Assembly: GCF_041146395.1 (NCBI RefSeq) | Contig: NC_090996.1 | Coordinates: forward strand, 29,536,738 to 29,600,737 | Source of the DNA: Eulemur rufifrons | Lineage: Eukaryota; Chordata; Mammalia; Primates; Lemuridae | Direction of reading: 5' to 3' | DNA length: 64,000 nucleotides | Shown here: positions 11,466 to 23,988 of the stretch, in pieces | How the letters are laid out: the number at the start of each line of letters is the position of its first letter | Numbering within the stretch: the first letter of the stretch is position 1 | Notes under the pieces: model-generated | Seen by the model: only the letters and a program-made list of their open reading frames with translations | Databases searched by the model: none | What the model was told of the DNA's origin: nothing | Translations under genes and position numbers: made by a program

Positions 11466-12235
11466 GAGCTGCAGATCGTCTGAATTTAGAATCATTCAAA
11501 TCAAGTGATTCTAAGTGAATGTCCCCCATGGGAGCAGGTGGCCAATGGACAGAAAGTCAAAAAACTTACCTCCAATTTTATCCAAATACTCTGACAAGTG
11601 GGAATGTATTTATGAGGGAAATGACATCAATTCTTTGCGAATAGGACAATTCTAGAATATCAGCCATGCATGGATGAAATCACCCATATTATCCCCCAGG
11701 GTGGAGTCAGTCATTAAGGGATCCCAAGGCCAATTGCCACTTTGAACTCAAATGCAACCAAATTCCAGTGTGCACGTGAGGACTTTAGCTCAACGTCCCA
11801 GGGCCTCTGCAATCCTGTTCCGGCATCTCCCTTTGTTCCTCTTTCTGTCTCTTCCCCTGTGGGTACTGTGTGGTGGTTTAGACAACTTCCTAGGGCATCA
11901 GCATGTCCCTTAAGTTCAGCTTCTAAGTGTCCGCACAATTCTCTCGACCTACAAGCCCCTTCTCTCCATTCTGATTTTCCAGAATGTCCCATCCAGTCTC
12001 CTTTCCAGACCCCACAGCTCCCCTAGATCGGCACTCCTTGCGTAATTTCCTCCTTCTCTCATCAGATCTGCTCTCTCACATCTGATGTCTTCTGCATTTG
12101 TTATACCTTTAACCCTTTGGCAATTGTCATTTTCTATTTTATTGTTTAACTAATTATGAGAACATTGTATTTTATCTTCCGTATTGGCAAGTGAGTCCTT
12201 TATAGATAGGGACTTAGAGCAGAAGTTGACAAACT

Positions 12236-12388
12236 TCTTTTAGAGACAGGGTCTTGCTCTGTTTCCCAGGCTAGAGTGCAGTGGCATCATCGTAGCTCAC
12301 AGTAGCCTCAAATTCCTGGACTTAAGCAATCTTCCTGCCTCGGCGTTCCAAGTAGCTGGGACTACAGGTGTGCACCACCCCAACCAGC
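12236..12388 (-). mobile_element. Older Alu, first part (split by a younger Alu)
   Basis: 'agagacagggtcttgctctg' through 'accaccccaaccagc' is the right arm of an AluJ-like element in reverse orientation. The rest of the same element resumes at 12689 after a younger Alu. Confidence 0.88.
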
Positions 12389-12397
12389 TATTCTTTT

Positions 12398-12679
12398 TTT
12401 TTTTTTGTTGAGACAGAGTCTCACTTTGTTGCCCAGGCTAGAGTGAGTGCCGTGGCGTCAGCTTAGCTCACAGCAACCTCAAACTCCTGGGCTCAAGCGA
12501 TCCTACTGCCTCAGCCTCCCGAGTAGCTGGGACTACAGGCATGCGCCACTATGCCCGGCTAATTTTTTCTATATAGATTTTTAGGTGTCCATATAATGTC
12601 TTTCTGTTTTTAGTAGAGACGGGGTCTCGCTCAGGCTGGTCTCGAACTCCTGACCTTGAGCAATCCACCCGCCTCGGCC
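12398..12679 (-). mobile_element. Strepsirrhine-type Alu, inserted in an older Alu
   Basis: Reverse-oriented Alu with features I associate with lemur and galago Alus: 'gtgagtgccgtggcgtcagc' in the right arm and a linker with 'gtccatataatgtctttct' before 'agtagagacggggtctcgct'. It stops at 'cgcctcggcct', lacking about 45 bp of the Alu 5' end. The flanks share 'tattctttt' (12389-12397 and 12680-12688), the likely target-site duplication. It is the best clue to the lineage of the genome. Confidence 0.9.
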
Positions 12680-12688
12680 TATTCTTTT

Positions 12689-13242
<554 letters not shown>

Positions 13243-13374
13243 ATCAATGTAATCTGACCCTAAGTAACTGAAAGCCTAGAAAATCGCTTTGCTTACTGAT
13301 TTTAACACTCAGAATAATCAGGAATGTTGGGATCTGCCTTTGGCTACAATTTACGTGAGTCTCAAAGGTTTTCA

Positions 13375-13460
13375 CTTAACTAAGGTGACATGGCTAGTAA
13401 GCATCATAGTTGAACTTGAACTTGGGTCTTCTGACTCCAAATAAGTATAAGGTTCTTTTA
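13375..13460 (-). repeat. MIR fragment
   Basis: 'aggtgacatggctagtaagc' then 'cttgggtcttctgactcc' is MIR in reverse complement. Confidence 0.5.
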
Positions 13461-15814
13461 AACTGCTGAGGTTGCCAATATAATCCTGTGAGAAAAGCAA
13501 TGGTGAGTAGCTGCCTGATTGGTTACCGCGATTCTCATTTTCTCCCAGTAGCTCCACAGGGCTCTGGAATTGTTGATTAATGTCTGAGATGAGGATAATT
13601 GGGTTGAGTGAAATTGGATTGACAGTCCTAGGTTACTCAGGCTCAGTTTTCTGACATAACGAGTCTTATCTGGCCTATCCCAAGGGAAGCCTCCTCTCCC
13701 CCACTGCCTTCTAATAATCATGTTAACAGTGGGCAAAGCTGTCTTTAAGCTTATTACTGTTTCCTCACCATCACGTCTTCTGTTGGCTTTAGTATTTCAA
13801 AGGATCCTCTTGTTAGAATACTTTAGGGCTCAGACGAGCCTGGAGCAAAGTAGTTTGGGACCAGAGCTGAGCAAAGAAAAATGATTGTCAAAATACCATC
13901 TTATTTAAAGAAAATTGAAATTCTGATCCATGTGTATTTCATCATAGCAATGAATTTCACCCATGCACAAGGGCTTTGGTTAGCATCCTCGTAATAACTA
14001 GCAGGGCCCCAGGCAACCACCCCTGGCTGGCCCTTTCATGTGGAAGGAGGGAAACGTCCATCTCAAAGATTTAAATTTATTATTTTGCCCTAGAGACAGA
14101 AGAACAAATGCCCATCAGAGACCTGCCACCAAGTTCTAAGCACTTCAACTCTCACAGCCCAATAACTTCTTCCAGGCGAGGGGATGAAATGCTTTTCAAC
14201 TGATCGATACTCCCAGGTCCTCTAACCTTATTGTAAAACTCTGCAGACACTGTCAATGAGGTTAACTTTGAATGTTCAGGGCTGAGATCCAAATGGAATT
14301 GGCTTCTTTTACATAATGCTGAGCGAGGAAATCCATCAGCATTTGGCCTGTTATATCCCGTAAAGCAGGTTTGATGCATTGAAGCCTCCTGCTTCCTAAG
14401 CCTGCCATTTAATTAGCTGGAACTTATCTCCTTTTATAAACTGTTACACACTCAGCCCCAAATGTTGCCACTTTTCAAGGTTTTCGTTGTTTAAAATAAA
14501 GTTGCCATAGAGTAAGAGGAGGAGTCAGGTTTCTATGCATGTTCGCCCTTATAGTTTTCAGGCTGGAAAGAATGAATTGATCATCCCAGCAAGCGAAAGG
14601 CCCTCTTCTCGCTCAGCCCCGATCAGAGAATACCTCTCTTGACCACTTTCTAACTCTGACTGGCAACTCTGCCCAGGGAACAAGAGCTGCTAAATATCAT
14701 TCAGGTAAATACTCCCCCACAAGAGCTATTTACTCTGCCAAATTGCAAATGGCATTTCATTTATCTTACAATTGGAAGCTAGGCTGATCTTTGAAATTTA
14801 CCCAGAAAAAGTACATTAGAAGGTCAAAAGAAAACCTTTACCATATTTCTAAATTGTCATTGTGAAGGTGTTAAAAATAATAATAGTTAGCACTGACATT
14901 GTAATAGAAGACTGACTGAACTTAGGTCAAGTTCTCAGCTGATACTATGTGCTTAACCTTCCCCCCAACCCCAATTCCAGTTTCTATGACTGTCTTAATT
15001 TCCTTCATGTCTCCTCTTGAACTGTTTTTGTAGACCTGTGTGCATTCTGGTTTTCTTCTTCAAGGCAGCAGTTCCTTAAGGAGTTCAACCGAGTTTATGT
15101 TTGGGTTTCAATAATAACAGATGCAGCAATGTAAACACAATTGTGTCGTCTTGGCCGACAGTATCTCAAACACAACACGATACGAAAGGAAGATGGAATT
15201 CTCCCTTCTAAGGCCCCTTATGTAATGGATGGAGATTACCACAGAGGCAAAGAAAAAGTCTAATCAGCTGTTAGAGACTTAATTACATTCCTCTTGGTTG
15301 AAATCCCCAAATTATCTAATTGTCACACGGTTCACATTTGAACAGTTGATTCCACCCGCCCTCCATCTATTATTCTAATCGCCTTTTGGATGTCCATGTT
15401 AGTAGCAGTGGAATTCAACCTCCAGGCTGCAAAGTAGGGCTCACTGCAGCTCTGCTGTGAGAGGCATTTTCCATGCTCCAATTCAAGGTCCTTAGAAAAA
15501 TCAATTCATAGGTGAACTAAGGAAATAAAACTGTCATGCATAAGAGCAAACTACAAGACCACCTCTGGCTGCTCTCCCCATACTTCCTGTACGTCATAGG
15601 GGAAGGAAACTTTGTCCTTCTCAAAGGGAAAGGCTATTACTCCAACTGGGAGCCAGAACCCCAGGTGGTCCAACTCCCAGGACATTGTGCTGTCAGCTGC
15701 AGGGTGCTAATTACTCTCTTCCCAATTGATCCGTGGTATAGTCCCTCAACAAAGTAAATGGCTCACGTTTGCCTTAGTATTTCTCAAAGCAAAATGAGGC
15801 CAACTTGGAAACTC

Positions 15815-16045
15815 TTGGGCAGTGGTAATGGCCCCGGGCCCTGGAGTCCGAGGCAGCTGGAGCTCAGATTCCAGGTCCTCTCACTGTCTGTTTGGTCTTT
15901 GGCAAGTCACTTAAGTTCCCAGTTTCCCAATCTGTAAAATGAGGATAACAACGGCCTTTTTCTTATAGGATTATGAAGGTGAAATGAGAAAATGCCTGTT
16001 GGGGTGATCACAGTACCTCAATAAATGCCAGTGGTTATGTGTGTG
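15815..16045 (+). repeat. MIR SINE, near full length
   Basis: 'tttggcaagtcacttaagtt', 'caatctgtaaaatgaggata' and 'acctcaataaatgcc' appear in MIR sense order. Confidence 0.85.
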
Positions 16046-16854
16046 AATTATTTAATAATTATTAGCACAGCCCACGGAGGACCGGATGATAGAGAAGTTG
16101 CACAATGAAAGACTCCCAAAAGCACATTCAAAAAATTAATTAGTGATTATGAAAGAGCTCCTTCTTATTTTTGCTGATTTTTCATGTCTCTGATGTTATA
16201 TCTTTCCAATGTGGAACCAAAGAAGAGAGAGAAAACACTATTAACTGGTTAGCTAATTGCCAGAACTCATCACTTTTAAGAGCACAAAAAGAATTAAAAG
16301 AAAACCAAAGAAATAGGACTTTTATCCATCTCCAGGGATCTGGGAACAGAGGAGCTCTGGGGGGACTGAAGATTATAAATGAACTCCTGAAGAAAATGAC
16401 AGCTCATTGTTCCAAAGATTTTTCACTTTTAAATGTGGGGTTGAACAAGCATCGAGCTCTTCTCCCATTAGCTGAGCGTCAAGAGGAGAATGGAAGCAGA
16501 TAGGCGGGTTGTTCATGGAAATAACAAAGATCAAAACACGTCTTCATGAATTACCAGATCAGTCCTGGGTTCTAAGACGGTTGACGCTGTTATCCGTAAA
16601 GATATTAGATTATCCTGAGAGCAGTTATTATGAGAGAAAAACCTGCTCCAATGTGAGCTGTGTAACAATTAGGCAATTCTAAAATTTCAACTGAGAGGAA
16701 TTTAATTAAGGCTCTAATAGCTGATTAAACTCATTTAGATCTGCTGGCAATTGCCACTGGTTACATAAGTAACCTAAGAAGAAAGATTTCCATCCTTTTC
16801 TTTTGCTGTATTTCATCCTGTCTGTAGCCATATGTATGATTCTCCTGGTGCTTC

Positions 16855-17020
16855 CCTAAATGGAGTCTTCAGACCACCCGGAGCAGAATGACCTGGAATG
16901 CTACTTGAAAAGTCAGGTTCCTAAACCTCATCCCAAATCTACTGATACTGACACTCCAGAGATCCAGGAGTCTGCATTCTTAATCAGCTTCCAAGAAGAG
17001 GTTCTTACTCATGCTGAAGT
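16855..17020 (+). mobile_element. MER5A-like hAT-Charlie element
   Basis: 'cagaccacccggagcagaat', 'cctggaatgctacttgaaaa', 'aggttcctaaacctcatccc' and 'tgcattcttaatcagcttcc' follow the MER5A order. Confidence 0.7.
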
Positions 17021-18467
17021 TCCTTAATCCCACTACCTTCCATCTTTGCATTTAAAAGGAAGCGCATTCAGAGGAAGAAGGCATTTTACCTCAGTATTTA
17101 AAAAGCAATTCTTAGTTTCTCTCTGCCAATGGCTATTGCATTGAAGACAGAGTAGATTTGACCCACAGCTGATTTTCAGCAATTTTTCCTTGGAAGCATC
17201 TTGTGTATAGACCATATAGGGGAAAACTGAGTTCCAAAGTGGCATTTGGTTTCATTAGACTACCTGTCTCAGACAGACTTTAGATCAGGTGTTGATTAAA
17301 AAAAAATCATTGAACTCAATTGCAAAGTACTCCAGATAGAGCCTATTTCAACTTAATATCGAGCCACAGCAGTGGCTCAGCTATCTTTGTGGTAGTTTCA
17401 GATCCTCTTTTGGTTTGAAGCTGCAATCCAAGACACAAAAGTACTTAAGGGTAAACCTGCAATCAGCTTGTTTGTGCGTCAGATGTGCATGCAGAGGGAT
17501 GGAAGTGATGCTAATTGAGGTTGCTACTTAATGCAAAATATGGACACTGCATCATTTTAGATTTCCTTCATGGTCATTCGTCTCATGTCCTTTGGAAGAC
17601 TTCCCTTCAGGTGGAGAGAAATCAGCCTCCCGTCTGCTTTGTTTTTCCTCCTTCACTTCATCTTCCTGAAGAGTTAATTACTCATATTTTCTCCAGCTTG
17701 GGAGTAAATCAGTGCTCATTATCTGGAGTGAAATGTTCTCCGATGGTTTGCACTGGTGAAGTGTTTGTTTTAAAGCCTGCTTTCCCCGTGGTTATGAAAT
17801 GACGCAATGAGCTAACCGGGCTGGGTCAAGCTGGAGCACAGGCAGCCTGAACTCTGCTTCCACTGTCGGTTTTAATAAATTTCCTTTCTGATTTTTAATT
17901 TTGCAATTCCTGTTGTCTTGTCTCCAAGGAAGGAGCTGAGTAAACAGGCAACTTTCCTCTTTTAACTTGGAATTCTAAGTAAAAATTGATGATACGCTGC
18001 AGTCAGAATTGAGTTCATTTCCGCAAATGTTTATCAAACTGAGTTGTGAGTGAACACTAGACGATACCTGGGTCACCTGGTTGGGGAAGACGGGCCAGCC
18101 AGGATATTCTACAGAACCATAACTCAAGGTAACCTGGGCCCTCACCCCCACCCCACACAATCGGTCTCTCAGTTCTATCGATCCTAACACTCTGAGATCA
18201 CGAGATCACTCCAGTCTTCCCACTGTGGCCCTCTGTCATCCGGATGCACACAGCTGCCTCCCAGCCCATCACTCTGCCTTCAGTATCTTTTAGCCTTTCA
18301 CTGCACTGCACTGGGAAGAAGTGCTCTAATACACTTCTTCTAATCAGGGGAGGGATAGCATCACTCAAATTAGAGAAGATTAAAAGAACACACTTCATGT
18401 GTTTGTAGGAAAAAGGTAAAACCCCTTAACAAGACACACGTCAACTTTCCTGGTCTGGTTCATATTT

Positions 18468-18962
18468 TTTGTTTTTAATTTCTGAATATTACAAGGGTAC
18501 AAATGTTTAGGTTACATATATTGCCTTTGTCCTGCCCAAGTCAGAGCTATGAGCATGTCCATCCCCCAGACAGTGCACATTGCACTCATTAGGTGTGAAT
18601 ATACCCGTCCCCTCCTCCCTACCGCCACCTGCCTGACACCCGATGAATGTTACTTCCATATGTGCACATAAGTGTTGATCAATTAGTACCAATTTGATGG
18701 TGAGTACATGTGGTGCTTGTTTTTCTATTCTTGTGATACTTCACTTAGAAGAATGGGCTCTAGCTTCATCCAGGATAATACAAGAGCTGCTGTATCACCG
18801 TTGTTTTTATGGCTGAGTAGTACTCCATGGTATATGTACACCACATTTTATTAATCCACTCATGGATTGATGGGCACTTGGGTTGTTTCCACATCTTTGC
18901 ACTTGTGAATTGTGCTACTATAAACATTCATGTGCAAATGTCTTTTTTTATAGAATGTCTTT
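18468..18962 (-). mobile_element. 5'-truncated L1, strepsirrhine-type 3' end
   Basis: Reverse-oriented L1 tail: 'gtacaaatgtttaggttaca' and 'catgtccatcccccagacag' in the 3' UTR, and 'actccatggtatatgtacac' in the end of ORF2. A perfect 12-bp duplication, tggttcatattt, flanks it (18456-18467 and 18963-18974), which marks target-primed insertion. The element is only about 495 bp. The 3' UTR type is, to my knowledge, shared by lemurs and galagos. Confidence 0.9.
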
Positions 18963-19009
18963 TGGTTCATATTTGGAAGTCACTTACATCTTTTGATTTC
19001 CATCCAGTG

Positions 19010-19240
19010 TAGGAAGATCTCTTCTTCAATATCATCCTGTGCTTTCCCTCAGCACATTATTTATCTCACTTTATTGCTATTAAGCTTGACATCTTCTCTC
19101 CAACCAGACTAGAAACTCTGAAGATGGGAACAGTCCTTCTATGAGGACTGTTCACCACTATAGCCCCAGGGCCTCCTGCAATGCCGGATACGGCATAAAG
19201 CGCTGAACACATGTGTATTGACTTCATGAATGAATGAATA
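19010..19240 (+). repeat. L2 LINE 3' fragment
   Basis: 'actagaaactctgaagatgg', 'actatagccccagggcctcc' and 'tcatgaatgaatgaataagt' match the L2 3' end in sense. Confidence 0.65.
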
Positions 19241-19317
19241 AGTGAGGGGGGAAAGAAGAGAATGTTCTAGAGGCACAGAAAATGCAAAAATGAATTCCAG
19301 ATGGAGAATTAGTCTCC

Positions 19318-19455
19318 ATGGGAGAATTGACATTTGAGCTAGGCCTGAAAAGAGTGGGTCATATTTAGTAGAGGGAGATGTTAAGGAGAAACGTTCCAGG
19401 CAGAAGAAATCATGTAGGCAGGGAAGTGGGTGTTGTTCAGGGTGTGTTTTGTCAA
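19318..19455 (-). repeat. L2-like fragment
   Basis: 'gacatttgagctaggcctga' and 'cgttccaggcagaagaaatc' resemble L2 in reverse complement. Confidence 0.45.
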
Positions 19456-19479
19456 AAGTGTATGCATCATTGTAGCTTA

Positions 19480-19790
19480 GTATGGAGCGTGTGTGTCTGT
19501 GTGTGCATGGGTGTGTGTGAAGAGGTGTGAGTATATTGTGTTAGGGGTGTGTGTGCGTAGTTGTGCAGGTGGCTGTGGCTGTGAGTGGATATATGTGTAT
19601 AATGTGAGTCTGAGTAGGTATGAGTTCACGTGTATATAGGTGTATGTTTATGTATAAGATTATGTATAGATGCATAGGTATTTGGTATTTGTAGATATAT
19701 GTAGGTGTTTGCATGTTTAATTGTGAGTATGTATAGATGTGTCTGTGTGTGCATGCATACACATATGTATTTTAGTGTGAGACCATGTAT
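19480..19790. repeat. Degenerate TG/TATG-rich low-complexity tract
   Basis: About 310 bp dominated by TG, TATG and GTAT units with frequent interruptions, ending near 'gcatgcatacacatatgta'. An old expanded dinucleotide array that has decayed. Confidence 0.85.
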
Positions 19791-21279
19791 AGGCTGTATG
19801 TCAGATGGAATGAGAGAGAAAAAAAGAAATAGAAGAATCCAGAGAAAGAGAGAATAGAGAGAATAGTGAGGTTGATTGGACCCCTATCATATAGAGGGAT
19901 TTTATTGTAAAGGGGAGTCTAGATTTGGTTCTGTAGGTGGCCTGTGTCATAGAAGGATTTGAGTAGGGGTAGATTTACAATTTTGTTGTTTAGGTATATA
20001 TTTTTAGGGGTTGGCTTTGGAGACCAGGAGACCAGTTATGAGGTTATCTTAATTGTCTCTTGTAAGCGTCTCATAAATAGATCAAATAAGATCAAACATT
20101 CATATCCCTTTGAAAGAAGAGATACATACATCTATTAACCTAATTTCTTCCAGCTTTTTGCAGCCTCTGTGACATCTCTCTGAATTCATCCAGACATGAG
20201 GGGTGGATACTAACTTGAGACATACAATTTCTGGAGAGGAAATTATCTCTGCTCTGAGAAAATATTGGCTGAACATTTTGATAAGTAATCACTGCCCTTT
20301 CAGAAAACTCTTTCTAGGAGCAGAAGAGCAATTAGCTTCCTAAAAGCACTATATTTAAATTTTATTAATAAGAATGGGAAAAATCATTACAAAGTTAATT
20401 TCCTCTTTTTATATTTCTTTTAGCAAAATCACTTTTCTCCATCAGAGGTCAATTATTTTTCTTTGTCCTCACAACTTCAGTATATTTGCTGAAAACACTC
20501 AAAGGTTTATCACTAAAATTCAGTTTCTTTCGGAGGTGAAGATTTTTTCCTCCTCTCACACAGCCTATTTGAGTGAGTTGGGTGCTCTTTTTAAGTACAA
20601 AAAAATTCATGATAGAGATAAAAAAAAAAAAACAGTCTGTCCATAGCTTTCTGTTGTGTATAGGGAGTTTATTAGAATTAAAATAGTGCTCAGAATGATG
20701 CCTAATACATAATAAGTGCCCAGTGGATATCAACTTCTGTTACAAGAGCACAAGAAATGCCATTACCACCTTATTTCTCTCTTCTTTCCATTTCTTAGCT
20801 CAATATTCATTCTCAGAGAGGTTATTCTCTCATGATGACCCTATCTTCCTAGTCCCAGCAAACGTCCCAGGGAAAACTCTCATTGGCTCAGCTGAGGTCA
20901 CATGCACATTCCTGAGCCAATTGCTGTAACTAGGCGGACTACACATGCTGATTTGAGAAATAATGGACGTGTACCTATTCTTGAAATTGGAAGCAGACAT
21001 CTCTCCGAGGGAAAAGTTAATATGCTAGAGCCAAAACACTGGTAAATGGATAATGGACAGTTACAATAGCAAAGGCTATATAGAACCCTTGGGGAAAAAT
21101 GGAGAAAAGCATGATTTATGTCTAAAATCACTGGTGTGGAAAAACCTGTGTCCAAATCAGACTAAAGCTAGTATCAAGATAAACTTTTATGAAGTTAAAA
21201 CATAAGATAATATGAACTCCCCTTAAAAAGGATTTTTCCCACCATTGATAACAAAATAGCAACACATAGCACATAGTCT

Positions 21280-21475
21280 TGGGCATTCCTCTGTAGCTTT
21301 TACGTATATTAACTACTTTCATCCTCTCAGCAATCCTGTGACTTAGACCATTATCATGATCCCAGTTTTCAGATGATGAAATTATGGTGGAGACACATGA
21401 AGTAATTTACCCACATGGCATAGCTGGATTTTAAGCCAGCGTGGCTGTCTCCAGAGTTCACACTCTTGACAACTC
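21280..21475 (-). repeat. MIR SINE
   Basis: 'tattaactactttcatcctc' through 'ttcagatgatgaaattatgg' and 'catggcatagctggatttta' follow MIR reverse complement. Confidence 0.75.
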
Positions 21476-21539
21476 TGCTACTCTGTTTCTCTGACAGTAT
21501 ATTTGTTATTTTTTAAAATTCCCTCTTTTTCTATTTTAA

Positions 21540-21925
21540 AATATTAATTAATTTGGTGCAAGTGTTTTTATTACATGGATGTCTTGTGTAATGCTTAAGT
21601 CAGGGCTTTTGGTGTGCCCATCACCAGAATAGTGTTCATTGTACCCAGTAGGTAAGTTTTGATGCCATCCTCCCCCCTCCTTAGTTTCTCATGTCTTTTA
21701 TGTCACTTTGTGGCCATGTGTACCCATCTATTCACTCCCACTTATTAGTAAGAACATATGGTGTTTGGTTTTCCATTACTGAGATACTTCACTTAGGATA
21801 ATGGTCTCCAGTTCCCTCCACATTGCTGCACGTGACATTATTTCATTCCTTTTTTTGGCTGAGTAGCACTACATGGTATATAAATACCACATTTTCTTTA
21901 TCCACTCATGAACTGAAGGGCATCT
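21540..21925 (-). mobile_element. 5'-truncated L1, older primate type
   Basis: 'ttcactcccacttattagta', 'gatacttcacttaggataat' and 'ggctgagtagcactacatgg' are the antisense of the L1 ORF2 end and 3' UTR. It is more diverged than the L1 at 18468. Confidence 0.82.
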
Positions 21926-21984
21926 TTAATGCTAGCAACGAGAGTAATAAAATAATGGCAGCTGCCACATATATTACATGTCAT

Positions 21985-22200
21985 GCTAGGTTCTGTGCAC
22001 CATGTTTTAGGTACATTTTTGGCTCATTCAAACCTCACTACAGTCCTCAAAGACTTCTTCTGTTGCTCTCTGCATTTACAAATGGAGAAAATGAAGCTAA
22101 AAGAGGTTAAATGATTTTCCCAAGGCTACTCAGCTAATGGTGAAGCCAGGATTAACACTTAGTTCTATTTGACTTCAAAAGCCATTCTCTTACTGGGTGA
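21985..22200 (-). repeat. MIR SINE
   Basis: 'atttacaaatggagaaaatg' and 'ccaaggctactcagctaatg' are MIR reverse-complement blocks. Confidence 0.75.
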
Positions 22201-22349
22201 ACTACCCAGCCTCTTTCGAAGGTTGTGTTTTGAGTTTTCTAAGATAAATGGAAAGAAAAGGGGTTGGTACAACATGTTCCAAAAGGAAAAGCTTGTATAT
22301 CTCTTTATGTATTTGCATATTTAGGATTGTTGGTGTTGTCCTTGTCCCA

Positions 22350-22472
22350 CAACAGACTGATAGTTCCAAGAAGACAGAAGGCATTCTGTTTTATTCACAA
22401 TTGTTTTCCCAGGCTCATGCTGGCATATAGTAGGTCCTCAAAAAATCTATGTTGAATGAATGAAGAATTAAA
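22350..22472 (+). repeat. L2 3'-terminal fragment
   Basis: 'tggcatatagtaggtcctca' then 'tgttgaatgaatgaa' is the sense L2 terminus. Confidence 0.65.
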
Positions 22473-22530
22473 TGAGCTCAACATTCTCAACATTCTCCCC
22501 AGCCTGTGTGACACATCATAGCATGGGTTT

Positions 22531-22548
22531 GACCCATGAACATGGGTC
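22531..22548. repeat. Perfect short palindrome
   Basis: gacccatg and catgggtc are exact inverted copies separated by AA. No known function. Confidence 0.9.
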
Positions 22549-23393
22549 AGATGAACATGTTTGTTTGACCAAATTATACTACTGAACTTCCTGTCTTACA
22601 GGAGATGGTATCGATGAAGCTGGACAATTTTGGAATTAGCCACACAGGTGTTTCTCTACAGCCAGCAAAAACTTTCCAGCCCAAACGATGAGGTAGTCTT
22701 AGAGAGCACTAATTCTCTTCTCTCCCCTAACCCTGTCACCTCTCCTGGTGTCCGGCGTGTCTGAATTCTATTTAAGGGCCTCAGAGTCATTTCTGGTGAC
22801 ACTTATATTACAGGAAGAGAGGTGAGCGGGTCATGTCAACACAGACAAGCCTGGACTTGGCACTTAGTTTTTCCAACAAGGTGTTTTCCTTGAGGTTGGC
22901 GTTACAAATAAAGAGCTGACCCGTGGTGTCAAGCAATCGTGCGTAGGAGCAGGAGGAGAAAGGAGAAGAGAGAGATGCGGGGGCAGCTTTCTCCCGGCAT
23001 GTATGTGAATAGTTCCAATAAGCTGTCAAATCAAATTAAAGTTCAAAACATACAGCCTTCAATTTGATTTCACTCAGATGCCGACCGCTGCTCAGAGGGA
23101 ATACGATCGATTCTGTTTTGACAGGTCTTGATGTGCGCTAAGCAGGCACAGTCTCCGCTCTGTGCCAGATTAATAAAAGTTCACCTTAATTTGCAACTTA
23201 AATAGAACCATCTCTGGGGTTGAAATGATGCTTCTCATGTCCTCACCTGCTCTGCCCACGCTGCTGTCTCATCCCTCAATCCTCTTCTCTTTCTTACTCT
23301 TCAACTTCATCTTCCTCTCCCCTTTCCTCTTTTTGATTCTTAGCACCGTTTTAGATGTTTCTCCTTTTCATCTTCTCTTCTCTATACTAAAAA

Positions 23394-23434
23394 AAAATAC
23401 ATATGTGTATGTATATATATATGCATATATATAG
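23394..23434. repeat. AT-rich alternating microsatellite
   Basis: Runs of TA, TG and CA steps around 'gtatatatatatgcatat'; decayed dinucleotide repeat. Confidence 0.8.
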
Positions 23435-23439
23435 GATCC

Positions 23440-23665
23440 CTCCCATGTGCCAGGCACGGTGCTTTTGCTTTTCATGCGTTGCCTTATTTAAATTCCAGGA
23501 CATCCTTATGAAGTGGGAGGAAATGGTGCCTGTTTTACAGATGAGAAAACAGAAGCTCTTAGTGCTTTAGAGCTTGCCTAGAATTGTACAGCTAGCAGGT
23601 GGCAGAGTTGGGGAATCAGACTCAGACCTCTCTGATTCTAAAAGTCCGTGCTCTTTCCATGACAT
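23440..23665 (-). repeat. MIR SINE, near full length
   Basis: 'catgtgccaggcacggtgct', 'tgttttacagatgagaaaac' and 'agctagcaggtggcagagtt' are in MIR reverse-complement order. It lies about 320 bp before the exon at 23989. Confidence 0.87.
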
Positions 23666-23988
23666 CAGTGGTCCTGAACTCTGGAAGAACATTAGCCCTA
23701 CCTAGGGAGCTCTAAAAGTGTCAGAGCTTGGGCATCACTCCCAGACATGCACATTTAGTTCCTCTGTGTGGAGGGAGGCTGGGATGGGGAGCTGCCCCCC
23801 AATATCCTGTTTTTTCTTTATGCCCATTTGTCTCAGCCCACAAGCAGATGCATATGTTCAGGTGTACAACAGAAAGGCCCTTAAGACTGAAAGATTCCTT
23901 CTCCTGCACCTGCTGTGGGGAGGGACCTGCCTTTGGAGAAGTCCGTGGTGCCAGGAAGCACAGATGTGTTTTTGTGCTTGTGATGCAG

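Noticed and set aside
16171..16503. Open frame of 110 codons on the + strand
   Set aside because: No recognisable domain, no splice or promoter context, inside a GRIN2A intron; likely chance in AT-rich unique DNA.
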